A stretch of DNA of 38,426 bases from a virus, in the IMG/VR virus record IMGVR_UViG_3300022868_000053, positions 1 through 38,426 of that record; one strand, given 5' to 3'. The notes under the pieces are model-generated. The model saw only the letters and a program-made list of their open reading frames with translations. It did no database searches and had not been told where the DNA came from. Of the stretch, positions 8,207-15,750 are shown piece by piece; position 1 is the first letter of the stretch; every line of letters begins with the position of its first letter. The translations under genes were made by a program, and so were the position numbers.

Positions 8207-10014
8207 CAGTTCTCCTCCACAAAGCGTTCAGATTCAATTGCAGCCGTGATGTTGGTGGCCTCAACGGCAACCACATCCGGGACACCCTCGTCAAAGCGGT
8301 AGCGGATGGCCGTCACAACTTCCTTGCCACTCAAGCGCAGATTGCGCCCGGAGACTTCTAGCCGGTCTCCGATGTTGATCTCCGGAATAAAGGGCAGATC
8401 CACCTTGAGCGGGCTCTCTACTTCAGGTGTGGCCTCAAGCGCAGAGTCGATCGCGTCCTGAAGGCGATCGGCCACGTCGATATAGACCTCTTCGCCCTCG
8501 TCTGCCAGATCCACAATATCGTTCTTGGCGCCAGCCAGATCCGGAAGCTTCACATTCTCTCTGCGCTCGGGTTGCAAGTCGCTCTTGTGGATGATCTCAT
8601 AGCGCGGAGCTGGCAGATACACAGAGCCTGGCGCACTCTCCTTATAGTCCACCGTCTCGAGCACCGTGACCACCGTCAACCAAACACCCACATCCGTCCA
8701 CGTGCTCGCCCCCTCATACGTAACCGTCTCTGGCGTCTCCTGCCCATTGACCGCAAGCTCCAGGTTCGCCTTGAAGTCAAGCATGGCATTGTCGTAATCA
8801 ATCCTGAACCCACCCACACAGGCCCGCGCATTCTCGATCGTACCATCGGGCGAGATCCAGACCACCGGCTTCGGAACCCGCTCGCTTGTGGAGAGCGCCG
8901 GATTCGCCAACAGCTGCGCAGCCGTGATGTAGCTCGATCCATCCTGGTCCAGGCGGGTGAGCAGCTGCTTGAGCCATGGCTTTGACTTGCTTCCCGCAGA
9001 CAGATTGGCCCCGAGCGCGTTGTCCTCATACATTGAGACATCCACATAGAAGCGCACATAATACTTTGGATCCGTGAACAGCGCCCTGCCAATCAACAGC
9101 GGGTCATCCCCCTCGGTTGAGTAGGTCGTTTCCTTTACCACCCGATCGCTCACCGCCTGGTAAACATCCCGCGCGGCTCGAATCGAGCGCGGCACACTCA
9201 CCGCACCGGCGTGCATATCACTGGCAGCCTCCGCCCGCTGCAACCCCTTCGGTCTCATCAACCACGCCGTGCGCTGCGTGCCATAGCCAGGCCGCACCGG
9301 CGTGAATGCGCTCACCGAGCTGCCGGGGATCAGCCCCCAGCTTTCGCCGGTCAGCGATACAATCGAATCCACGGCATCGAGCGCCGTCATGCCTGTGAGA
9401 TCCAGATGACTCGGCTTGCGGTCGTACGCAGTGGAGAGTGCGGTGATCGTTCCCGACTGCAGCTCGACTGCCGTATCACTCACATAATATGTAAACACCC
9501 ACTCGAGCACCTCTTTGAGGGTCCACAAAGTAGCAGTCGAACCCGTATTGAACTCCAGCGCAGCCGGATCCTTGTTTGGGTTGCCGTCCAGATTGAACAC
9601 AACATCAAAGCCAACGTCCTTGAACCCAGCCTTGCCGATATCCTCTGCTGGTGTTGTCGGCTGCGTACCAATCCCAACCTGACCGATCTGCCTCTCCTGC
9701 ATCCGCCACTTGTCGCAGTACAGCACCATCGAGAGGCTCTCATCATCTGCCTGGATATCGGGCAGCTCATCACCCACCACGCCCCGGAACACCGTGCGCG
9801 ATCCAATCTTGAGCCGCACGCTCTTGCCCATCTCCACCGCAGAGTCGGTGGCATAGCGCACCGGCCAGCTCACAACCGCAGAGCCAACCGCCGCGCCCGC
9901 GTAGACATTCAGAGACTCCAGCGCCACAAGGCTTGGCAGTACCGTGATCGTATTTCCGCTGAAGGAAGCCACAACCGTCGGCGGAACAAACACACCATTG
10001 TTGTAGATCGTCAT
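8206..10014 (-). CDS. Putative tail-tip/baseplate hub protein
   Basis: A 602-residue protein located just after the tape measure and a small tail-tip gene. The N-terminal 100 residues contain VRLKIGSRTVFRGVVGDE, similar to the insertion-domain start of hub proteins that measure a ring surface. The middle has LDLTGMTALDAVDSIVSLTG, a pattern seen in phage hub proteins. The C-terminal 100 residues include INIGDRLEVSGRNLRLSGKE VVTAIRYRFDEG, a beta-barrel-like tail. Position and length fit a Mu gpD/siphovirus tail-hub analogue. The assignment rests on context more than on motif. GGGAGGGG precedes the start, which overlaps the upstream stop. Confidence 0.6.
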   Translation of the reverse strand: MTIYNNGVFVPPTVVASFSGNTITVLPSLVALESLNVYAGAAVGSAVVSWPVRYATDSAVEMGKSVRLKIGSRTVFRGVVGDELPDIQADDESLSMVLYCDKWRMQERQIGQVGIGTQPTTPAEDIGKAGFKDVGFDVVFNLDGNPNKDPAALEFNTGSTATLWTLKEVLEWVFTYYVSDTAVELQSGTITALSTAYDRKPSHLDLTGMTALDAVDSIVSLTGESWGLIPGSSVSAFTPVRPGYGTQRTAWLMRPKGLQRAEAASDMHAGAVSVPRSIRAARDVYQAVSDRVVKETTYSTEGDDPLLIGRALFTDPKYYVRFYVDVSMYEDNALGANLSAGSKSKPWLKQLLTRLDQDGSSYITAAQLLANPALSTSERVPKPVVWISPDGTIENARACVGGFRIDYDNAMLDFKANLELAVNGQETPETVTYEGASTWTDVGVWLTVVTVLETVDYKESAPGSVYLPAPRYEIIHKSDLQPERRENVKLPDLAGAKNDIVDLADEGEEVYIDVADRLQDAIDSALEATPEVESPLKVDLPFIPEINIGDRLEVSGRNLRLSGKEVVTAIRYRFDEGVPDVVAVEATNITAAIESERFVEEN

Positions 10015-10370
10015 CAGCTCACCCCTCCCACCTGCTGCCAGGTGATCTGGTACTGGTGCACGATCTCTCCGTTGTACGTTCCGCCCGACTGGCGGATCGC
10101 AAACGGATTCACGCGGCCATCCACCTTCACGCAGTTATAGTTTCGCACCTCAAACACGGGAGGCGCAACCGAAATCACGGCAGGCACAGAGCCATCCATA
10201 CTCTTGAGCGTTGCCCCGGCGCTGTGCGGCAGCCGTTCCATCTTATAGCGCCGCGTCGCGCCGCCCTCGATGGTTGCAATATTCGCAGTTGTGCAGCGGC
10301 CGGACTCGGTGATGACGGCCAGGCCGTTATCATCGGTCCGCAAATTGTAGCGCTGTGCAAATGTTGCCAT
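10014..10370 (-). CDS. Small tail-tip protein downstream of the tape measure
   Basis: A 118-residue, largely beta protein (MATFAQRYNLRTDDNGLAVI). It follows the tape measure gene by 9 bases, with AAGGAAAG as ribosome site, and overlaps the hub gene start (TGATG). In siphoviruses this slot holds distal-tail or minor tail proteins. No diagnostic motif is seen, so the call is positional. Confidence 0.6.
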   Translation of the reverse strand: MATFAQRYNLRTDDNGLAVITESGRCTTANIATIEGGATRRYKMERLPHSAGATLKSMDGSVPAVISVAPPVFEVRNYNCVKVDGRVNPFAIRQSGGTYNGEIVHQYQITWQQVGGVS

Positions 10371-10379
10371 TGTCTTTCC

Positions 10380-12143
10380 TTACGTCGTAGCTGGCATGAT
10401 GATCTGGTGGCCGTACCTCAGAATTTCGTCCTGCATCCGCTTCGCATCATTTGCCCGGATCGTAAGATTGCCGATAGAGATCACCGTACCGCCTGCCCGT
10501 TTCTCGCCCTTCTCAAACATGCCCTGCGGGGCAATTGCTGTGGAGTCCTTGTGCTTCCGATTGCCAGTGTTGTCTGAGCCAACAAACCTCCGAAGCCGAA
10601 CGTTTGCCATCAAAGGATTAGTCTTCTCTTCGTGCGCAGCAGCCGCCGCGTCTGCCTTGCGACCGGCGCGGAACTGATCAAACGTCGGCATTCCAGCCGC
10701 AGCACCGGTTCGATCGGAAAACCCTTTCGTCAATTCGGCGACTGCCAATTTGACAGTGGTCACAGTTTCAGGAATCTTTTTTCTAAAAGAAGCTGCGCCC
10801 TGAGAGAGATGCTTCTGGCGCATCACGCCAGAGAGTGCTGCCTCATTTTCAGGGCCAATCTCCTTCAGCCATTTACGAACATACAGCCGAGACCCAGAGT
10901 CTTTTGCACCTGTATATTTTGCCTGAGTCCTAGCCAACTCAGGAACAGCGACTCCAGTACGTTCCTTGAAGGCTGCCGCCTCCTCATCAGTCATAGTCTT
11001 AAGAGAATCAATCGCGCCCGTCATTCTCTGTCTGCCCATGCCTTTCATCTGGAGAGCCTCTTCGAGAAACGCAGCAGCAATCAAATGTCCAAGCCCAGAG
11101 AAGACGGCCCCAGCTGCCTGTAGATATGCGACCAGGCTAACAGCCAGAATCTGGCCCGCCGTGCTCATGCCGTCATTGAGCACGCCGGGGATCGCCTCTG
11201 AGTCTTTGCGCAGCGCTTTCATAACCTCAGCCGAATATGCCAGCACATCCTTGCCATACTCCCAGGCCAGCATCAGCTTGTCTGCCACCTGTGCTCCCAG
11301 CTCCTTGAGCTTACCGCTCTCGATCAGCGCGGCCAGCTTGTCGCTCATGCCCTGCACAAAGTCCGTGGCCACTGGCATCAACCCATCGCCAAAGTCAGCC
11401 GCCGCCATTTTGAGCAAGCCGGAGAGCGTAGAGGTGGCACCCTTCCAGGCATTGGCAAACTCAGCCATGCCGCCGCCGTACTTCACGCTGAAGATAGAGA
11501 GCATCTTCTTGCGCGCCGCGTCCACTCCCGTGGCCGTCACCTTCTGCACCTGCTGCATCTTGTCGCGGAAGGTGAACGAATAGATCTCGCCCGCCTTCTT
11601 TGCTTCAATGCCCAGGCGGCGCAGCGGCTCTGTCTCCAGGCTGGTCACGGTCGAGACCAGATCCACCAGATCGCGCTGGGTAATCGAGCCCGCATCGCCG
11701 ACCGCCGTCAACGCCGCCTTGCCCGTGAGCCCCACATTCATCAGCATGATGCGCGCCTCAACCAATTGCTCTGGCGTATAGGGAGAGAGAATCGACATCT
11801 TGCTGGTCTCAGCAAAGATCTGCTTGGCCTGCTCTGCCGTTGCCGAGACCCCCTTGAGCCGCAGATTCAGCGCCTGCATATCGCCCGCCGCGCCCAGCGC
11901 CCGGTACGAGAGCGTGCCAAACATCAAGCCCAGCCCCAGCGAGAGCCCCGCCAAAGCCTTCATCGGTTTGAGCAGCAGCGACGCCCCGCGAGCCGCAATG
12001 CCAAAGGTGGCACGGCTTACGGGACCCACCCGGTCAAGACCAGCACTGAACTTCTTGACGCCACGGTTAAGCGTGCCGATCACGCGCAGAGCCTGAGAGC
12101 CCCGCGCCAGAATCCGCATCTTCAGTGTCATGTCATCAGCCAT
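10380..12143 (-). CDS. Tail tape measure protein
   Basis: A 587-residue protein with the usual tape-measure make-up: a basic, helical start (MTLKMRILARGSQALRVIGT), hydrophobic patches at about residues 55-80 and 330-360, and long Ala/Lys/Gln-rich helices. The stretch AETSKMSILSPYTPEQLVEA and the surrounding region resemble phage tail tape measure domains. With a roughly 1.5 angstrom rise per residue, 587 residues imply a tail near 90 nm; this is an inference from the length rule. It follows the G/GT chaperone gene. A dispersed repeat (12160-12192) lies directly before its weak ribosome site. No lysozyme domain is fused. Confidence 0.85.
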   Translation of the reverse strand: MADDMTLKMRILARGSQALRVIGTLNRGVKKFSAGLDRVGPVSRATFGIAARGASLLLKPMKALAGLSLGLGLMFGTLSYRALGAAGDMQALNLRLKGVSATAEQAKQIFAETSKMSILSPYTPEQLVEARIMLMNVGLTGKAALTAVGDAGSITQRDLVDLVSTVTSLETEPLRRLGIEAKKAGEIYSFTFRDKMQQVQKVTATGVDAARKKMLSIFSVKYGGGMAEFANAWKGATSTLSGLLKMAAADFGDGLMPVATDFVQGMSDKLAALIESGKLKELGAQVADKLMLAWEYGKDVLAYSAEVMKALRKDSEAIPGVLNDGMSTAGQILAVSLVAYLQAAGAVFSGLGHLIAAAFLEEALQMKGMGRQRMTGAIDSLKTMTDEEAAAFKERTGVAVPELARTQAKYTGAKDSGSRLYVRKWLKEIGPENEAALSGVMRQKHLSQGAASFRKKIPETVTTVKLAVAELTKGFSDRTGAAAGMPTFDQFRAGRKADAAAAAHEEKTNPLMANVRLRRFVGSDNTGNRKHKDSTAIAPQGMFEKGEKRAGGTVISIGNLTIRANDAKRMQDEILRYGHQIIMPATT

Positions 12144-12159
12144 AGTCTAACCCGTCCCA

Positions 12160-12192
12160 ATTTCAGCTTTCAGCATTTCAGCTTTCAGCTTT
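12160..12192. repeat. Dispersed repeat family A, copy 2
   Basis: ATTTCAGCTTTCAGC repeated twice, directly before the tape measure gene. Confidence 0.75.
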
Positions 12193-12197
12193 ACTCC

Positions 12198-12898
12198 CTA
12201 GCTCCAGCTTGCTGGGTGTTCCAGAAACCGCCCTGTCTGCCCGCCATCCTTTGCTGCTGCGCGTTCCAGCATCATATGCAGCTCTGCCTCTTCGATGTCG
12301 CCGTCGATCTTCTCCGGGGCTTCCAGCAGTAGCAGCGCATCATCAAGGCCTACTTCTCCCCGTTCGAACTGAGCTCCTGAGAATCCGTTTCGCAGGAGGA
12401 TGTATCGGGCAAGGCGGCGGATGGCTCGGTAGTAGTCGGACTCGGCGGGGCTTCGTCCGACCGCGTAAAATCCGCAGGCTTCTCTCCCGTCGAGATCATC
12501 GTCACCAGCTGCTGGATCTCCTTGTCATTGCACATCTCCAGAATGGCCTCGATCTCATCAGCCGAGTAGTTGCGCGAGAGCGACAAGCCCACGATCTTGA
12601 GTGCAGCCTCCGCCACCTCGCCCTCGCGTCCCTCCGCCTCGCCGATCATGTCTTCTGTCAGCTCGGCCAGCACCAGGAAGTTCTCATCCTCCGGCTCAGT
12701 CGCCTGAAGCTTCAGCAGCTTTGCATTCAGCTTGTGCCCGAACTTCGAGCACCCGAGCAGCAGCTTCTTATAGGCGCGCATCGCCTCGCGCAGCTCAACG
12801 CCCTTCTTGCCATAGCAGGCAGTGGCCACGAAGATATCCTTCTTCAGCAGTCCCTCCGTGCTATCCGTCTCCAGCGTGTATCTCAATCCAATAGCCAT
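12198..12898 (-). CDS. Frameshifted tail assembly chaperone (GT-like fusion)
   Basis: A -1 shift near codon 139 gives a 233-residue fusion. The -1 frame is open from 12524 to a TAG at 12198 and encodes a Tyr/Arg-rich segment (ACGFYAVGRSPAESDYYRAI) and LARYILLRNGFSGAQFE, then an acidic helical tail ending FLEHPASWS. It has no ATG until HMMLE near its end, so independent initiation is unlikely. Lambda and most siphoviruses make such G/GT pairs. A near-match to lambda's GGGAAAG slippery site, GGGAGAG, lies in the right register at 12482-12488. This second frame accounts for the otherwise empty gap before the tape measure gene. Confidence 0.65.
12350..12898 (-). CDS. Tail assembly chaperone, short product (lambda G-like)
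   Basis: A 182-residue protein between the tail tube gene and the tape measure gene, the conserved place of the siphovirus tail assembly chaperone. Residues 1-140 are acidic and helical (AEGREGEVAEAALKIVGLSL). From about residue 140 the zero-frame sequence turns low-complexity (PPSPTTTEPSAALPDTSS) exactly where an overlapping -1 frame becomes protein-like. The start overlaps the tail tube stop (TAATG). The product would coat the tape measure during tail assembly. Confidence 0.75.
   Translation of the reverse strand: MAIGLRYTLETDSTEGLLKKDIFVATACYGKKGVELREAMRAYKKLLLGCSKFGHKLNAKLLKLQATEPEDENFLVLAELTEDMIGEAEGREGEVAEAALKIVGLSLSRNYSADEIEAILEMCNDKEIQQLVTMISTGEKPADFTRSDEAPPSPTTTEPSAALPDTSSCETDSQELSSNGEK
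12482..12488 (-). promoter_or_regulatory. Candidate -1 frameshift slippery heptamer GGGAGAG
   Basis: The zero-frame codons are ACG GGA GAG AAG. Slipping by one base gives GGG AGA GAA and enters the long -1 frame. It differs by one base from lambda's GGGAAAG. The A-site re-pairing (GAG to AGA) is poor, so GGATTTTA at 12466-12473 is an alternative. Confidence 0.4.
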
Positions 12899-13272
12899 TA
12901 CGATTTCACCATTGTCCGGAACGATCCCGACATCGCCGCCTCGCCAGCGTTGTCAGTGGGCACGCTCAAATCCTTGTTGAGATAGCCATCAGCAAAGGTG
13001 TAGGTCACATCTGTCACAGTCTCCACACCAGCCGCAACCGTCACCTCTTTGACAACACAAACCAGAGAGACCACATAGCCAGTGGCCAGTACGTCAGTTT
13101 GCACCTTGAACGTCACACCATACGGCCCCACGCTCATCATCACCGGAAACCCGGCATCCTCGATGTCGCTCTTGCTGTCATCCCACTCCGTTTTGTCCTG
13201 GTAATCAAAATCCCGCGCGCCCGTCACCGTAGGCGTCGTGATCGAAAACCGTCTCAACCGTTTTGTAGCCAT
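12898..13272 (-). CDS. Major tail (tube) protein, probable
   Basis: A 124-residue beta-rich protein (GPYGVTFKVQTDVLATGYVV, VTYTFADGYLNKDLSVPTDN) with a strong ribosome site (AGGAGG, 8-base spacer), as expected for an abundant virion protein. It lies between the tail terminator-like gene and the tail assembly chaperone, the standard place of the tube protein. It is shorter than lambda gpV (about 246) but close to the minimal tube-fold length. The call depends mostly on order and expression signals. Confidence 0.65.
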   Translation of the reverse strand: MATKRLRRFSITTPTVTGARDFDYQDKTEWDDSKSDIEDAGFPVMMSVGPYGVTFKVQTDVLATGYVVSLVCVVKEVTVAAGVETVTDVTYTFADGYLNKDLSVPTDNAGEAAMSGSFRTMVKS

Positions 13273-13290
13273 CTTCCCATCCTCCTGTGT

Positions 13291-13776
13291 TTACCGATTA
13301 GAGCGAACCTGCCGCTCCGCGAAATACTGAGCCTCAAAGCGCAGCGACCACAGCGCATTGCTGCCGCCGCTCATCCAGAGCACGTCCGGACGATCGTCAC
13401 TGACATAATCCATGCGCATCACCCCGTGCGGCGGGCAATAGCCCTCCATCTCCCAGATCAGCAGATCCACCAGATCCGTGATCTCCTCATCCGTGTTGAC
13501 ATCCTCCCAGCTGCCCGCCAGATACAGCACCAGATCAATGGAGAGCACGCGGTTGGTGGACTCCTCATCCTCTCGCCCCGGCAACCGGCGCTGCCCGCCA
13601 TCGCGCACAATCGCCGCCGGATACATCGAACTCATAGGCCGGAGCGGACCACGCTCCACTTTGCGCAGCCACTTGGCGCTCGTGCCCTCAGCAGAATTAA
13701 AGAGCGCATCCACCCGTGCGGCCACCGCCGTCACAATCTGCGTCCGCTGCCGCTTTGGTGTATAGTCGTCGCTCAT
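13291..13776 (-). CDS. Tail terminator/completion protein (gpU-like position)
   Basis: A 161-residue protein, MSDDYTPKRQRTQIVTAVAA, with a helical N-terminus and a beta core (STNRVLSIDLVLYLAGSWED, then LVDLLIWEMEGYC). The pattern of a helix, then a strand pair, then a helix listing domains or units fits small tail terminators or minor tail proteins that cap the tube. It overlaps the HK97 gp10-like gene upstream by 4 bases and has GAGG near the start. The assignment rests on synteny. Confidence 0.6.
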   Translation of the reverse strand: MSDDYTPKRQRTQIVTAVAARVDALFNSAEGTSAKWLRKVERGPLRPMSSMYPAAIVRDGGQRRLPGREDEESTNRVLSIDLVLYLAGSWEDVNTDEEITDLVDLLIWEMEGYCPPHGVMRMDYVSDDRPDVLWMSGGSNALWSLRFEAQYFAERQVRSNR

Positions 13777-14357
13777 AGCTTCCTCTTTGCCTGGTCAAAC
13801 TCCTCCACCACCTCATCCGAGATCATCTGGAGAGACCCCTCAACACTCTCACGGAAATGCAGACGCGGCTTGATGCTCTTGACCAGAACGTAATGAACCA
13901 CCACGGTGAACCGGTTGATCCGTTCCAGCAGAACGACATTGTCGATACTCTTCACCAGCGCAAGCTCAGCGCCCATCTGCCGGGGACCAATCCCGCGCGC
14001 CGATGCAGCCCGCGCCTCATCCGAAACCGGAATTGCCATCGCGCCGCCCAGCCGCGCCTTTGCCCCATACTCCTGAGAAAGCTCATACGGAAAGCCGCGC
14101 GTTTTGCGAAAGCCGATTGCCCCATCAATCACGATTGCCCCGGTCGAGCTCTTGGCCACATACGAAGTCAACCGCGAGAGCAGCCCACTGCGCGAGCCAG
14201 AGAAAGAAAGCTCGGCCCCCTTGCGTACATTCTCCTCAGTCAGAATCAAACCCCGCTTGAGCCCGCGTTCAACCGCCGTTTGAACCACCTTCGGAAGGCG
14301 ATCAAACTTGCGCAGAATCTGCGCCGCATTGCTTGAGATTCGGATCTGGTCACTCAT
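13773..14357 (-). CDS. HK97 gp10-like tail/neck protein
   Basis: A 194-residue protein. The N-terminus (ILRKFDRLPKVVQTAVERGL, KRGLILTEENVRKGAELSFS) and the following LLSRLTSYV..S.TGAIVIDG and YELSQEYGAKA fit the HK97 gp10-like family, which joins the head and tail in siphoviruses (residues in VRKGA and the later G.....YA..QE.G pattern). A dispersed repeat (14362-14395) sits just upstream and there is no strong Shine-Dalgarno site. It overlaps the next gene by 4 bases. Confidence 0.7.
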   Translation of the reverse strand: MSDQIRISSNAAQILRKFDRLPKVVQTAVERGLKRGLILTEENVRKGAELSFSGSRSGLLSRLTSYVAKSSTGAIVIDGAIGFRKTRGFPYELSQEYGAKARLGGAMAIPVSDEARAASARGIGPRQMGAELALVKSIDNVVLLERINRFTVVVHYVLVKSIKPRLHFRESVEGSLQMISDEVVEEFDQAKRKL

Positions 14358-14361
14358 CTTG

Positions 14362-14395
14362 ATTTCTGCTTTCCCATTTCAGCTTTCAGCGTTTC
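14362..14395. repeat. Dispersed repeat family A, copy 3
   Basis: ATTTCTGCTTTCCCATTTCA then GCTTTCAGCG, just upstream of the gp10-like gene. Confidence 0.7.
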
Positions 14396-14397
14396 TC

Positions 14398-15021
14398 TCA
14401 TACCGTCCTCACAAATGGCTGCAACCCCGTCTCAACTTCCGGCAGCAGCGTCTGGAACTTGAGCGCCAGCGAAACCTGCGCGCCCTGCTGAACAGATACG
14501 CCGCCCTGGGAGACCTGCGAGATACCCAGGCTCTGGCGATTACGCCACTCGAAGTTTGCCTGGAGCATGAAGTTGCGCTTCAGCGCCTGGAGTTCGTAGT
14601 CATAGACATAGGTGCAAGCGGTGCCGTCGCTTTTGACAAAGCCACCTGCATAGACAACGCGGATCGACTGGGGAGCATCAGGCCACACAACGCCGCTCAC
14701 TCCAAAGAGGATGCGCCCGCGCCGGTGGTTGAGCCGGTAGTCGCTCTCCTCAAGAATCAGATCTGCATTGCTCCAGTCCTGATCGGTGTCGACCACGATC
14801 GAGGAGACGGTCTCAACCGGCCAGCGCGCAAGCGTCAGCGCCCGTGTGCCTCCGTTGAAGGTCTCCGTGTCGCTCTCTGAATAAAGAAAACGACGACGGC
14901 AGTGCATATCAAAGCGGCCCTGAATGCCCTCAAGCCACATCGTCAGACCCGTGTTGTCCACGCTGTCCTCGATCTGGAGAATCGCCTTCATCTCTGCGAG
15001 CGTCATGATATACAAAGCCAT
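14398..15021 (-). CDS. Head-tail connector (HK97 gp6-like)
   Basis: A 207-residue protein beginning MALYIMTLAEMKAILQIEDS, with W..G.Q..FD.HC.R.F near residue 30, then TLARWPVETVSSIVVDTDQD and ALQSIRVVYAGGF-like sequence (PQSIRVVYAGGFVKSDG). This order, a helical start followed by L..WPV..V.S, is the signature of gp6-like connectors, which form the ring below the portal. AGGAG lies 8 bases before the start. It is long for the family (usually 100-200). Confidence 0.75.
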   Translation of the reverse strand: MALYIMTLAEMKAILQIEDSVDNTGLTMWLEGIQGRFDMHCRRRFLYSESDTETFNGGTRALTLARWPVETVSSIVVDTDQDWSNADLILEESDYRLNHRRGRILFGVSGVVWPDAPQSIRVVYAGGFVKSDGTACTYVYDYELQALKRNFMLQANFEWRNRQSLGISQVSQGGVSVQQGAQVSLALKFQTLLPEVETGLQPFVRTV

Positions 15022-15047
15022 CGTCTTTTCTCCTGCTTGACCGTGCG

Positions 15048-15638
15048 CTAGTCGCGCGTGACGTTAACTACCGAGTTGCTTGTGCCATCCACCACCGCAT
15101 AGATCGGGGATCCACCGGGAGAAACATAGACGGCATCGCCGGAAAACGACCCGTACTTGTTGGTGCCCACTCCGGCTCCGGACGAATCAAAGTCAAGCTG
15201 CGCCACCTGGGCCAGCTCATAGATCCGGTCGCCCGTTGTGCCCGCCTCGGTCAGCGCGCTGGAGATCGTCACGCTATTGGTGCTCGACGCGCTGATCGTT
15301 CGATACTCCACCGTGCCCGTGTCATGCACATAGACCACCATGTCATTGGTAGTCAGCGCCCCTGCGCTGTTGGCAACCGCAATCACCGTGGCTCCATTTG
15401 TCGGGGCAGCAGTGGGCGTGAGCGTTGCCACCTGGTCCCAGGCGTAGAGCTTGGCCGTGCCGCCTGCTTTGTCGGTGGTGGCATACAAGCTCTTGATCAC
15501 GCTCTGCGAGCTCTGTGGCCCGAACGTTACCGCTGCACTCGTCGTGCCGCTGGCATACTTGGACTCTCCGGCAAACACCATGCTGCCAACCAGCAGCAGT
15601 GTGAGCATTGCAATAAACAAGTTAATCTCTTTCTTCAT
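15048..15638 (-). CDS. Capsid-adjacent protein with signal peptide
   Basis: A 196-residue protein. The start at 15638 has GGAGG 8 bases upstream and gives a clear signal peptide (MKKEINLFIAMLTLLLVGSM, then VFAGES). The longer frame to 15671 only adds a polar extension. The mature part is Thr/Ala/Ser-rich and beta-like (ASGTTSAAVTFGPQSSQSVI, TNDMVVYVHDTGTVEYRTIS). Its place just after the major capsid gene is where decoration or head-fibre proteins are found, but a decoration protein should not be exported. Either the peptide is used as a hydrophobic anchor or the product acts in the envelope. No family is recognised. Confidence 0.65.
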   Translation of the reverse strand: MKKEINLFIAMLTLLLVGSMVFAGESKYASGTTSAAVTFGPQSSQSVIKSLYATTDKAGGTAKLYAWDQVATLTPTAAPTNGATVIAVANSAGALTTNDMVVYVHDTGTVEYRTISASSTNSVTISSALTEAGTTGDRIYELAQVAQLDFDSSGAGVGTNKYGSFSGDAVYVSPGGSPIYAVVDGTSNSVVNVTRD

Positions 15639-15707
15639 CGTTTCATCCTCCGTTTGGGTTTGTTTCTTCATTTGTTTGTGGCGGCCGTTTTTTGGGTTGG
15701 GTTAAAG

Positions 15708-15735
15708 GCCGCCCCGGCCATCAAGCCGGGGCGGC
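15708..15735 (-). terminator. GC-rich hairpin after the capsid gene
   Basis: A perfect 11-bp stem GCCGCCCCGGC/GCCGGGGCGGC with a 6-base loop lies 16 bases past the capsid stop. On the minus strand it is followed only by CTTTAAC, so it is a weak intrinsic terminator, or a processing or stability element that raises capsid mRNA over downstream tail mRNA. Confidence 0.6.
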
Positions 15736-15750
15736 TGGTTTTCGATTTCC

